From Rhodothermia bacterium (GTDB taxonomy: Bacteria; Bacteroidota; Rhodothermia; Rhodothermales; JAAAOL01): a stretch of DNA of 59,937 nucleotides. The notes beneath the pieces are model-generated. The model made no database searches, was not told where the DNA came from, and saw nothing but the letters and a program-made list of their open reading frames with translations. Each line of letters starts with the position of its first letter. Positions within the stretch are counted from its first letter, which is position 1. A program made the translations under genes and the position numbers. The stretch covers positions 1-59,937 of the forward strand of contig JAUIDY010000023.1 of the NCBI GenBank assembly GCA_030428385.1, read 5' to 3'. This document shows positions 1 through 6,873 of the stretch, one piece after another.

Positions 1-513
1 CGAGATCATCATGATGAGCACCGCAATCACCACGGCGATGATCATCACCTGAATATGATCAGCCATGCCCACAGCGGTAATCACCGAATCAAGCGAGAAC
101 ACGAGGTCAAGCAGCAGGATCTGGAAGATGACGCTGCCGAACGTGGCCACTTTTTTTGCCGTGCCGTCCTCGCCGTGCTCCCCCTCTAGCTTGTTGTGGA
201 TCTCGTGCGTGCTTTTCCCAATCAGAAACAACCCCCCGAGCAGCAAGATGAGGTCACGCCCGGAGATGTCTTCGGCGAGCACCGTGAAAAGCGGCTCCGT
301 AAGGCGCATGATCCACGAGAGCGACAGCAGCAGCGCCACGCGCCCAAACATCGCCAGCCCCAACCCGATCATGCGGGCCTTAGCCTTTTGCGCCTCGGGC
401 AGCTTGCCGGAGAGGATGGAGATAAAAACGATGTTGTCGATGCCCAGCACGATCTCCAGCACCGTCAGGGTGCCCAGCGCGATCCATGCCTGGGGGTCAG
501 TGATCCATTCCAC
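1..513 (-). CDS. TerC-family integral membrane protein (partial, C-terminus beyond left edge)
   Basis: The minus-strand frame stays open to the window edge and reads VEWITDPQAWIALGTLTVL, then EIVLGIDNIVFISIL, the typical first helix of TerC/YgdQ-type membrane proteins. A second LDLVFSLDSVITAVGM segment follows around residues 140-155. Both the LGIDN and SLDSV motifs carry the acidic residue conserved in intramembrane segments of this family, which is linked to metal-ion export or metal homeostasis. At least four membrane segments are visible in 171 codons. No ATG lies in frame near the beginning, so GTG at 513 is chosen; no good ribosome binding site precedes it. The substrate cannot be told from sequence. 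Confidence 0.85.
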   Translation of the reverse strand, partial: MEWITDPQAWIALGTLTVLEIVLGIDNIVFISILSGKLPEAQKAKARMIGLGLAMFGRVALLLSLSWIMRLTEPLFTVLAEDISGRDLILLLGGLFLIGKSTHEIHNKLEGEHGEDGTAKKVATFGSVIFQILLLDLVFSLDSVITAVGMADHIQVMIIAVVIAVLIMMIS

Positions 514-638
514 TGTTGCGTCAGGGTTGCGTACGGAAAAAGACGACGTGGGGAATATAGGGTGGGGAAGGCAGATGTGGGAAGCGACACAGGGTTTTTT
601 AAATAATGGCGATACGGAGGGCACATCGCCACCCGTAG

Positions 639-660
639 GGGTCACTCCCTGTGGTGACCC
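639..660. other. Small hairpin in the TerC-aroE divergent spacer
   Basis: The arms GGGTCAC and GTGACCC are perfectly complementary around an 8-base loop. The hairpin lies in the 262-base gap between divergent terC-like and aroE genes. No T-run follows it, so it is not an obvious intrinsic terminator; it could be a 5' leader structure of aroE or an operator. I see no other gene or site in 514-775. Confidence 0.35.
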
Positions 661-775
661 TGGTCTGGAATGCCACTTTCCATTCCTCCCCACCAACCCG
701 CAAAAAGACCTTATCATCCCATCCCTTCCTGCCGATAACCGAAGCAATAGCCATCCTGAAAATCTCCGCCACCTC

Positions 776-1621
776 ATGCCTATCGACGGACACACGAAGC
801 TGATTGTTTTGCTCGGAAATCCGGTGGCGCACTCGCGGTCACCTCAGATGCACAACGCTGCGTTTGCCGCACAGAAGCTGAACTACGTGTATGTGGCGCT
901 TCCGGTGGAGCCTGCCCACATTTCCAAGGCAATGGCGGGCCTGCGGGCACTGAACATCGCCGGGGCCAATGTCACCATTCCGCACAAACAGGCGGTCATC
1001 CCGTTTCTCGACGAACTCACCGAACGGGCAAAAGCGGTGGGCGCGGTCAACACCATCGTCCGCGACGGCGACCAACTGCGGGGCGACAACACCGACATCG
1101 CGGGCTTTTTGCAGCCGCTGGAGCCGTACGCCGACCGCCTCCGGGGCTCCAACCTCGTCGTTTTCGGCGCGGGCGGCTCGGCACGGGCGGTCGTTTATGC
1201 GCTGCTGACAACGTTTTCGCCTCGCCAGCTTGTCATCGTGGCAAGGCGGCTCTCTCAGGCTGAGGAATTGGCGCAGGCGTTTGCCCGGTACGACAAACAC
1301 CACGCCCTGCGCACCGCCACCTTCGCTGAGGCCATGCCCGCTGTCCGCAGCAGCCGCCTGCTTGTCAACACGACGCCGCTGGGGATGCATCCCCACACCG
1401 ACGCCACGCCGTGGCCGCGCACCTACGATTTCTCCAGTGGGCAGATCGCCTACGACCTCGTGTATGCGCCGCCGCAAACTCGCTTTTTGTCCGACGCCGC
1501 GCTGCAAGGCGCCATCCCCATTGGCGGGTTCGGGATGCTGCTGGGACAAGCCGCCGTAGCGTATGAGCTATGGACGGGACAAGCGATGCCGCGTGCCGTG
1601 GTGCAAGCAACCGTGGGGTGA
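776..1621 (+). CDS. aroE: Shikimate dehydrogenase
   Basis: This 281-aa protein has the full AroE layout. The N-terminal substrate domain carries LLGNPVAHSRSPQMHN, NVTIPHK with the catalytic lysine, and GDNTDIAGF with the catalytic aspartate. The NADP-binding Rossmann domain carries VVFGAGGSARAVVYAL and VNTTPLGMHPH. It ends with the usual GGFGMLLGQA segment. It reduces 3-dehydroshikimate to shikimate in the cytoplasm for aromatic amino acid synthesis. The same frame is open far upstream of 776, but that part is the antisense of terC and has no family similarity; the ATG at 776 fits the usual start (MPIDGHTKLIVLLGNP). Length is normal for the family. Confidence 0.95.
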   Translation: MPIDGHTKLIVLLGNPVAHSRSPQMHNAAFAAQKLNYVYVALPVEPAHISKAMAGLRALNIAGANVTIPHKQAVIPFLDELTERAKAVGAVNTIVRDGDQLRGDNTDIAGFLQPLEPYADRLRGSNLVVFGAGGSARAVVYALLTTFSPRQLVIVARRLSQAEELAQAFARYDKHHALRTATFAEAMPAVRSSRLLVNTTPLGMHPHTDATPWPRTYDFSSGQIAYDLVYAPPQTRFLSDAALQGAIPIGGFGMLLGQAAVAYELWTGQAMPRAVVQATVG

Positions 1622-1780
1622 GCAGGTTTGGGGGTATGGGCGTGTGAGCGTTTGGGAGTATGGGCATTGGGGAGTCGTGTGGAGCAAGCCAAATTTTCCA
1701 TCGCTTCACACAAATCCTCCCCTACTCAACCCCTCCCACACACCCAAACCCCAAAAATCCCGGATCTCGCTGTAACGTGT
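1622..1780. repeat. G-rich then C-rich intergenic tract
   Basis: After aroE the plus strand carries several runs of the form TTTGGG(A/G)GTATGGGC, then about 60 bases later C-rich runs (CCTCCCACACACCCAAACCCC) that could pair with them. The same TATGGG/TTTGGG wording recurs at 16257-16300, and in C-rich/G-rich form at 7915-8000. It may form a long imperfect stem or a G-quadruplex. No coding potential was recognised. Confidence 0.45.
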
Positions 1781-1789
1781 TGCGTTGGT

Positions 1790-2257
1790 GTGTATCCAAT
1801 ACACACGTTCTCTATTTTATCCGCACGCCCCTTGTCTACTTTGTCTACGCCTGTTCCGCTCAACACGGGTTTCTGGGACCGCGCCGGGATCTGGCTGTCG
1901 AGCCTCTGCGCCCTGCACTGCGTCGTCATGCCTATCCTGCTGGCCATGCTGCCGCTGTGGTCCAATCTTGATGTGGCGCATGACTGGCTGCATCCGGTCT
2001 TTGCCGTGCTGCTTATCCCCGTGACGCTTTTTGCGTTGTGGGGCGCGCAGCGGGCCCAGCGTCCCCGGTTTATTGCGCTGTTGCTCGGCGCGGGACTGGT
2101 GCTCGTCCTCGGCGCGTTGTTTTTGCCCCATGAGGCAGGCAGCCTCGCCGAAACTGCCACCACCCTCGTGGGCAGCAGCCTGCTGATTGCGGGGCATGTC
2201 TCCAACTGGCGGGCGTCCCACCAACATGCCCCGGCCCTGGCATCCACCGAACCGTAA
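1790..2257 (+). CDS. MerC-domain membrane protein
   Basis: The protein (155 aa from GTG 1790) matches the MerC family: FWDRAGIWLSSLCALHC at the first membrane segment, with the Cys-x-x-His-Cys arrangement, followed by three more hydrophobic helices and a His-containing tail (ASHQHAPAL). MerC proteins move Hg(II) or other soft metals across the inner membrane; the many MerC-domain proteins outside mer operons have unknown substrates. There is no ATG in a sensible place, so GTG 1790 or a TTG near 1831 is likely. A ribbon-helix-helix gene with two CxxC motifs begins 9 bases downstream, which suggests a metal-related pair. No merA or merR is present. Confidence 0.75.
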   Translation: MYPIHTFSILSARPLSTLSTPVPLNTGFWDRAGIWLSSLCALHCVVMPILLAMLPLWSNLDVAHDWLHPVFAVLLIPVTLFALWGAQRAQRPRFIALLLGAGLVLVLGALFLPHEAGSLAETATTLVGSSLLIAGHVSNWRASHQHAPALASTEP

Positions 2258-2266
2258 CGATATTCT

Positions 2267-2605
2267 ATGCGACGTCTCAACTTTACCCTCGACCTCGACA
2301 CCATCGCACTGCTCGAAAAGCTGTCGACGCAGTATTACGCGGGCAACAAGTCGCAGACCGTGCGCGCCGCACTCGAAAGCCTCGCGGCGCACATCGGGCA
2401 CGACGGCTGGGTGATCACCGGCTACACACCCATGCAGCTCGACACGAAGGCCGCCTGCCATTCGTGCGGCACCGACCATCCGGAAGGCGACGTGCTGTTC
2501 CGGCCCGTCTTCGAGCGCGGCGCAAGCCCCGAAGCCCTGCCCCACATCCCCGCCGAGGTGTGGCTCGATTGTTCGGGCTGTGTGGAAGAGCGCCTGATGG
2601 CCTAA
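2267..2605 (+). CDS. Ribbon-helix-helix protein with C-terminal paired CxxC motifs
   Basis: The first ~45 residues (RRLNFTLDLDTIALLEKL, then NKSQTVRAALESLAAH) look like a CopG/Arc-type ribbon-helix-helix DNA-binding unit: one beta strand and two helices. The remaining ~65 residues hold C64-HS-C67 and C102-SG-C105, a spacing that could make a zinc-ribbon-like or soft-metal site. The total is 112 aa. The gene lies 9 bases after the MerC-like gene and is probably co-transcribed, so a metal-responsive repressor is a reasonable inference. The ~25 bases at its 3' end were copied together with the next gene (see 2978-3014). No family name is claimed. Confidence 0.6.
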   Translation: MRRLNFTLDLDTIALLEKLSTQYYAGNKSQTVRAALESLAAHIGHDGWVITGYTPMQLDTKAACHSCGTDHPEGDVLFRPVFERGASPEALPHIPAEVWLDCSGCVEERLMA

Positions 2606-2617
2606 ACCACACGTATC

Positions 2618-2920
2618 ATGAAAGCCGCGCTTATCATTATTGTCGTGCTCTGGGCCATGCTCGGTTGGCTGCGCGATCAAGGACAACACGACCTGAGAGA
2701 GCGAGAACGGGTAGCGTGGCAAGCCTATGCCGAGACACAGGCCGACACCTCCAATTCCTCGCCAACAATGATTGTGGGTACTGCCCCTGCTCCTCGTACG
2801 GCTGCCGCTGCCATCAAACAAGTCGTCGCTGTGGGGCTAGCATTGATTCCGGCAGTATGGTTTCATAGCGTACTTGTCGGCCTCACCCTATTGATCGCGT
2901 GGCGGGCCTTTCAGGCATAG
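2618..2920 (+). CDS. Small two-helix membrane protein, copy 1 of a tandem pair
   Basis: This 100-aa protein has an N-terminal hydrophobic helix (AALIIIVVLWAMLGWL), a charged middle (RERERVAWQAYAE) and a C-terminal hydrophobic helix ending SVLVGLTLLIAWRAFQA. It is clearly paralogous to the 102-aa product at 3015-3323: the ends are nearly identical and the middle has diverged. I do not recognise a family. It starts 12 bases after the RHH gene and is probably in the same transcript. The pair arose by a local duplication whose borders are still visible. Confidence 0.6.
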   Translation: MKAALIIIVVLWAMLGWLRDQGQHDLRERERVAWQAYAETQADTSNSSPTMIVGTAPAPRTAAAAIKQVVAVGLALIPAVWFHSVLVGLTLLIAWRAFQA

Positions 2921-3014
2921 AAACTTCTGAAACGCTCCCTCTGGATCATTGCGCTGGTGCTGCTGGCGATTCTGCGCTGTGGAAGAACACCTGATGGCTT
3001 AACCTCTATATAGC
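2921..3014 (+). pseudogene. Duplication scar: 5' fragment of the downstream hydrolase gene joined to the RHH gene tail
   Basis: Bases ~2930-2974 (CTGAAACGC..CTCTGGATCATT..GCGATTCTG) match the first ~15 codons of the hydrolase gene that really starts at 3500. They are followed at once by TGTGGAAGA..CTGATGGCTTAA, which matches the last codons and stop of the RHH gene at 2581-2605. The join at about 2975-2978 is therefore the recombination point of a tandem duplication of [RHH tail - small gene - hydrolase start]. The fragment carries no intact function. Confidence 0.8.
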
Positions 3015-3323
3015 ATGAAAGCCGCGCTTGTTATTGTCGTTTTGCTCTGGGCCATCCTTGGTTGGATGCGTGATCAGAGCCAACAGCACCAGCGTTTGAG
3101 AGAACGAGAAGCGTGGCAGGCCTATGGCGAGGCGCAGGCCGATTCATCCGCTACCTTGCCGAAAATCATTCTTCAGGTCGAAGAGGTTCCGGCATCGGGT
3201 TCTATTTTTCCTACGTTCAAGCGCCTCGCAACCGACATCTTGGCATTGATTCCGGCGGTGTGGTTTCATAGCGTGTTGGCAGGTCTTACGTTACTGATCG
3301 CGTGGCGCGCCTTTCAGGCATAA
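3015..3323 (+). CDS. Small two-helix membrane protein, copy 2 of a tandem pair
   Basis: This 102-aa product keeps the same layout as copy 1: MKAALVIVVLLWAILGWM at the N-terminus, a charged RLREREAWQAYGEAQAD segment, a variable linker, and SVLAGLTLLIAWRAFQA at the C-terminus. That both copies remain open, with changes concentrated in the linker, suggests that both may be expressed. The function is unknown. It is followed by a short inverted-repeat element and then the hydrolase gene. Confidence 0.6.
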   Translation: MKAALVIVVLLWAILGWMRDQSQQHQRLREREAWQAYGEAQADSSATLPKIILQVEEVPASGSIFPTFKRLATDILALIPAVWFHSVLAGLTLLIAWRAFQA

Positions 3324-3331
3324 GGGATATG

Positions 3332-3501
3332 ATACCATCTCTCCGAAAAGGCAGTGCATGCAGAAAGTGTCATACTGAACTTGTTTCAGCATCTCTGTCT
3401 CCAGCGTCGAGATCCCGACACGAGCGAAGCGACTGACGAAGTAAACAAGTTCGGGATGACAGATCCTTCCGCTTTGCATCCCAATTTTTCAGAACTGGAA
3501 T
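3332..3501. mobile_element. ~170-bp inverted-repeat element (MITE-like), copy 1
   Basis: Left end ATACCATCTCTCCGAAAA and right end (reverse complement) ATTCCAGTTCTGAAAAA form imperfect terminal inverted repeats. The inside holds GTCATACTGAACTTGTTTC..CATCTC and GTAAACAAGTTCGGGATGACA, a palindromic motif. A second copy lies in the opposite orientation at 58909-59075 and matches over the ends and most of the middle. It encodes no protein. Its right end touches the ATG of the hydrolase gene. The duplicated unit upstream lacks it (2921-2932), so that junction may be an empty site. Confidence 0.7.
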
Positions 3502-4345
3502 GAAACGCATCCTCTGGATCATCGGGCTGTTGCTGTTGGCGATTCTGCTGCTGGGCGCGGTAGGCGCAACGGTGGTGCTCAACGGCTGGCACATTAAGAA
3601 GCACACCCCGGCGGAGCTGGCGCTGGTGGTGGTGCCTTATTTCGAAACCGTGACGCCCGAAGGCGACGGGCCGTTTCCCACCGTGGTGGCCTTTCATGGC
3701 TGCGGCGGCGTGGTAGAGGCCAACTTCATGTGGGCCGACTCGCTGGCCGCACAGGGGTATGCCACGGTGCTGGTGGACAGCTTCACGGGGCGCGACCAGC
3801 AGCGCGACCCGGTGTGCAACGGCTATGCGTTCTGGGGCTCAGAGCGGGCGGGCGATGTGGCGATTGCGCTGGAGGCGGTGCGCCGTCTGCCGTTTGTGCA
3901 AGCAGACCAACTGGCGCTGATGGGCTGGTCGCACGGCGCATGGGCCATCATGGACTTTCTGGCGATGGTGCCCGACGAACGCCCCACCAACCTAAAAGCC
4001 CTGCCCGACGACCCGCTGGCAGGCATTCAGGCCACGGTGCTGTTTTATCCCTACTGCGCCTTCCCGGCCCGCACGGACGCCGACGGCTGGAACAAGAACG
4101 TGCCCACGCTCATGCTCTTGGCAGGCGGCGACACCTACGTGCCCACCGACGCCTGCCTCGAAGCTGCCGCCTATCTGGAAGCCACGGGCGTGCCCCTCCA
4201 AATGCACACGTATCCCGACGCCAACCACGCCTTCGACGAGTCCGACGACGTGCTCGCCCCGCCCCTTCGCCACCACCCCGCCGCCACTGCCGACGCCCAC
4301 CAACGTATCGGGGTTTTTCTAGGCGACATCTTCGGCACACGCTAA
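3500..4345 (+). CDS. Dienelactone-hydrolase-family alpha/beta hydrolase, membrane anchored
   Basis: The 281-aa protein starts with KRILWIIGLLLLAILLLGAV, one uncleaved-looking membrane anchor, so the catalytic part probably faces the periplasm. It continues with an alpha/beta hydrolase fold: oxyanion-side VVAFHGCGGV, the nucleophile elbow GWSHGAW, an acidic residue in LLAGGDTYVP, and the histidine in DANHAFDES. This order fits the dienelactone hydrolase family, which usually has Cys as nucleophile; Ser is used here, as in many relatives. The substrate is unknown. The first 15 codons are also present as a fossil at ~2930-2974. The chorismate-mutase-like gene follows after 5 bases. Confidence 0.8.
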   Translation: MKRILWIIGLLLLAILLLGAVGATVVLNGWHIKKHTPAELALVVVPYFETVTPEGDGPFPTVVAFHGCGGVVEANFMWADSLAAQGYATVLVDSFTGRDQQRDPVCNGYAFWGSERAGDVAIALEAVRRLPFVQADQLALMGWSHGAWAIMDFLAMVPDERPTNLKALPDDPLAGIQATVLFYPYCAFPARTDADGWNKNVPTLMLLAGGDTYVPTDACLEAAAYLEATGVPLQMHTYPDANHAFDESDDVLAPPLRHHPAATADAHQRIGVFLGDIFGTR

Positions 4346-4350
4346 CCTTT

Positions 4351-4665
4351 ATGGTCATCGAAAACAAAAAGGCCCCGGACGACTGCGCCGACATGGCCGA
4401 CATCCGCGCCGAAATCGACCATCTCGACGAAGCCATCATCGCGCTGATCGGGCGGCGAGCCGCGTATGTGCAAGCAGCGGCGGCGTTCAAAACCAGCGCC
4501 ACCGCCGTACAAGCGCCGGAGCGATTCCGCGCCATGCTTCAGCAACGCCGCGTCTGGGCCGAGGAACACAGACTCAACCCCGATGTCATCGAGCAACTCT
4601 ACCGCGACCTGGTGCAGCACTTCATTCAGGAAGAGATGCAGCGCTGGAAACAGCACCATACATGA
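4351..4665 (+). CDS. Chorismate mutase type II / isochorismate pyruvate-lyase (PchB-like)
   Basis: The 104-aa protein is an all-helical AroQ-type chorismate mutase. Helix 1 holds ADIRAEIDHLDEAIIALIGRR with the conserved Arg, then AYVQAAAAFK with the active-site Lys region, VQAPERFRAML, and the C-terminal helix LYRDLVQHFIQEEM. The wording (V-Q-A-P-E-R, F-I-x-E-E) is closest to PchB, which splits isochorismate to salicylate and has weak mutase activity. No pchA or isochorismate synthase is nearby, so ordinary chorismate mutase activity is equally possible. It starts 5 bases after the hydrolase stop, suggesting co-transcription. Confidence 0.8.
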   Translation: MVIENKKAPDDCADMADIRAEIDHLDEAIIALIGRRAAYVQAAAAFKTSATAVQAPERFRAMLQQRRVWAEEHRLNPDVIEQLYRDLVQHFIQEEMQRWKQHHT

Positions 4666-4734
4666 GGCGTCCTTCGGTCCTGCTTCGTAGATTCTATTCT
4701 TCCAAGCCAGTGCTTAGCGGGATTGACAGCGCGG

Positions 4735-6813
4735 ATGATGCCGGAAACCACCACCACACCCCTCACGCCCCTTGCCGCTGACGACGTGGCCGTCGACCAG
4801 TTCGATGTGTCCGTCGTCATCGTCAACTACAACGTGTGCGAATTCCTGGAACAGGCGCTGCGGTCAGTGGAGCGCGCCAGCGAAGGGTTAAGCGTAGAGG
4901 TGTTCGTCGTTGACAACAACTCGGTGGACGACTCGGTGGAAATGGTGGAGGAATGTTTTCCCGAGGTGCGGGTCATCGCCAACGGCGACAACGTGGGGTT
5001 TAGCGTGGCCAACAACCAGGCCATCCGGCAGGCGCGCGGCGCGTATCTGCTGATTCTCAACCCCGACACCATCATCCGCGAGGACACGCTCACCACCGCT
5101 GTCGATTTCTTCGAGGCACATCCCGAGGCCGGGGCGCTGGGTTGCAAAATCCTCAATCCTGATGGCACCTTCGCCCGCGAGAGCCGCCGGGCCTTTCCCA
5201 CGCCGTCGGTTGCGTTCTATCGCATCAGCGGCCTGAGCCGGTTGTTTCCGAAAAGCCCGCGCTTTGGCCGGTACAACATGAGCTACCTGCCGCTCGATGA
5301 AGTCGCCGAGGTGGATGCACTGAGCGGTTCGTGTATGTTCGTGCGGCGGGCGGCGGTGTATGATGATGGGAAAGGGAGAGAGGGAGAGAAAGGGGGTGGC
5401 GCGGGGTTGTTTGACGAAGACTTTTTTATGTACGGCGAGGATTTGGACTGGTGCTACCGGATTCAGCAGGCCGGGTGGAAGATTTATTACACGCCCGAGA
5501 CGGAGATCATCCACTACAAAGGCGAAAGCACCAAAAAGGGTGAGTTGCGGTATGTGCGGCTGTTCTACGGCGCGATGATCCGCTTCGCCGAGAAGCATTT
5601 CCACGGGCGGTATTCGGGGTTATTTGTCACGTTTTTGCGCGTCGGAGTCGTGGCGCGGGCTGCGCTCAGCGTGATGGCGAACACCTTCCGGCAGTATTGG
5701 CTGGCGCTAGTGGAGTTGGTGCTGGTGATGGGCGTGGTGGCGGGATTGGGTGGGCTGCGCTCCCTGCAGACAGGCGTGGCGTTTTCCTCGCTTTTCTATG
5801 CATTGGTGGCCCCGGCGTATGCGCTCAGCACCGTGCTGGGCATCGCACTTGCAGGCGGCTATTCCCGGCGCGGGCAACTGCGACGGCGCACCGTATGGCT
5901 TGGCACAGGCGTAGCCTTTTTGCTGATTGCCACGCTGTCCTTTTTTGTCAAAGACCTCGGGTTTTCCCGAATTGTGGTGCTGGCAGCCTTTCCAGTAAGC
6001 GCCTTGCTTTTGATGGCGGTACGGACGGTGCTGCGGCGCCCACCACCGGGGCCACGCCGCGCTGTGGTGATCGGCACACAGGCTGAGGCAGAACGGCTGC
6101 ATCAAATGCTTGCCGACAATGTGCACCCCCCGTTTGAGTTGGCGGGCTATGTGACGGCCAAAGGCAAGCGCCGCAGCAAAGGCTCGAAACAGGACGAGGC
6201 CCTGCGGCATCTGGGCTCGCTGCGGCAGGTGCGCGACATCGTCCGGCTCAGCACCATCAGCGACGTGGTGTTTGCGGCCAACAGCCTGTCTAACCACACC
6301 GTTTTTCGCCTCATCAACCAGTTGCGCGACCTGCCGGTGCAGTTTCGTATCCTCGCCGAAGGACGCTCCCACGTCATCGGCAAGGCCAGCATCGACGACC
6401 TAGCAACACCCACGCTGCTCGAAGCCGATGAAACGTTGGTGAAACACCGCAGCGCGGCCGCCCACCGGTTGTTCGACCTCAGCGTGGCGTCGCTGGGGTT
6501 GCTTTGCTGGCCGGTAATTGCGTTGTTGAGTCTTCCGTTTGGCTCAAAATCAAAGCTTCGCCGCCTTGCCAAGCGCCTGTACCTGCTTACGTCCGTGTGG
6601 GCGGGTCGCCGTGCCGTGGTTGGTTACGCACCCGACGGCCCCCTTCCGCCGGAGGAAACCGAGCTTCCCCTCGGCGTGTTCAGCATCACCGAGGCAATAA
6701 CAACCCCACATCCGACGCCCGCACAGACCAACCAGGCCTTCTGGTTCTATGTCGGAAATCAGTCGGCTTCCTTAGATTGGAGCATTATCCTCCGCGCGAT
6801 ACGTTCCCTCTGA
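4735..6813 (+). CDS. GT2 glycosyltransferase fused to a degenerate polyprenyl-phosphate sugar transferase
   Basis: Residues ~25-300 (692-aa numbering from ATG 4735) are a family 2 glycosyltransferase of the rhamnosyl/WbbL type: VSVVIVNYN, VDNNSVDDSVE, NPDTIIRE, DALSGSCMFVRR and FFMYGEDLDWCYR. About five membrane helices follow (~310-430). A Rossmann-like domain comes next (RRAVVIGTQAEAERL to ~residue 570), like the cytoplasmic domain of WcaJ/PglC-type initiating transferases. The tail has only HRLFDLSVASLGLL and RRAVVGY remnants; the catalytic core with its basic and acidic motifs is absent. A purine-rich insert (5366-5400) adds about 12 low-complexity residues to the GT2 domain. A role in surface polysaccharide synthesis is inferred. 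TTG 4723 is an alternative start. Confidence 0.75.
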   Translation: MMPETTTTPLTPLAADDVAVDQFDVSVVIVNYNVCEFLEQALRSVERASEGLSVEVFVVDNNSVDDSVEMVEECFPEVRVIANGDNVGFSVANNQAIRQARGAYLLILNPDTIIREDTLTTAVDFFEAHPEAGALGCKILNPDGTFARESRRAFPTPSVAFYRISGLSRLFPKSPRFGRYNMSYLPLDEVAEVDALSGSCMFVRRAAVYDDGKGREGEKGGGAGLFDEDFFMYGEDLDWCYRIQQAGWKIYYTPETEIIHYKGESTKKGELRYVRLFYGAMIRFAEKHFHGRYSGLFVTFLRVGVVARAALSVMANTFRQYWLALVELVLVMGVVAGLGGLRSLQTGVAFSSLFYALVAPAYALSTVLGIALAGGYSRRGQLRRRTVWLGTGVAFLLIATLSFFVKDLGFSRIVVLAAFPVSALLLMAVRTVLRRPPPGPRRAVVIGTQAEAERLHQMLADNVHPPFELAGYVTAKGKRRSKGSKQDEALRHLGSLRQVRDIVRLSTISDVVFAANSLSNHTVFRLINQLRDLPVQFRILAEGRSHVIGKASIDDLATPTLLEADETLVKHRSAAAHRLFDLSVASLGLLCWPVIALLSLPFGSKSKLRRLAKRLYLLTSVWAGRRAVVGYAPDGPLPPEETELPLGVFSITEAITTPHPTPAQTNQAFWFYVGNQSASLDWSIILRAIRSL

Positions 6814-6863
6814 GTCGCGCGTGAGCACATGCCGCACACCGACAACCCACCGGTGTGCCCTTC

Positions 6864-6873
6864 AGGATTTTTT
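6864..6873 (+). promoter_or_regulatory. Ribosome binding site that fixes the accA start
   Basis: AGGA at 6864-6867 sits 6 bases before ATG 6874. This supports 6874 over the in-frame ATG at 6829, whose product would begin with 15 residues unlike AccA. Confidence 0.6.

Noticed and set aside
65-775. Upstream extension of the aroE reading frame
   Set aside because: It is antisense to the terC-like gene and reads low-complexity Ser/Arg-rich sequence; family similarity begins at 776.
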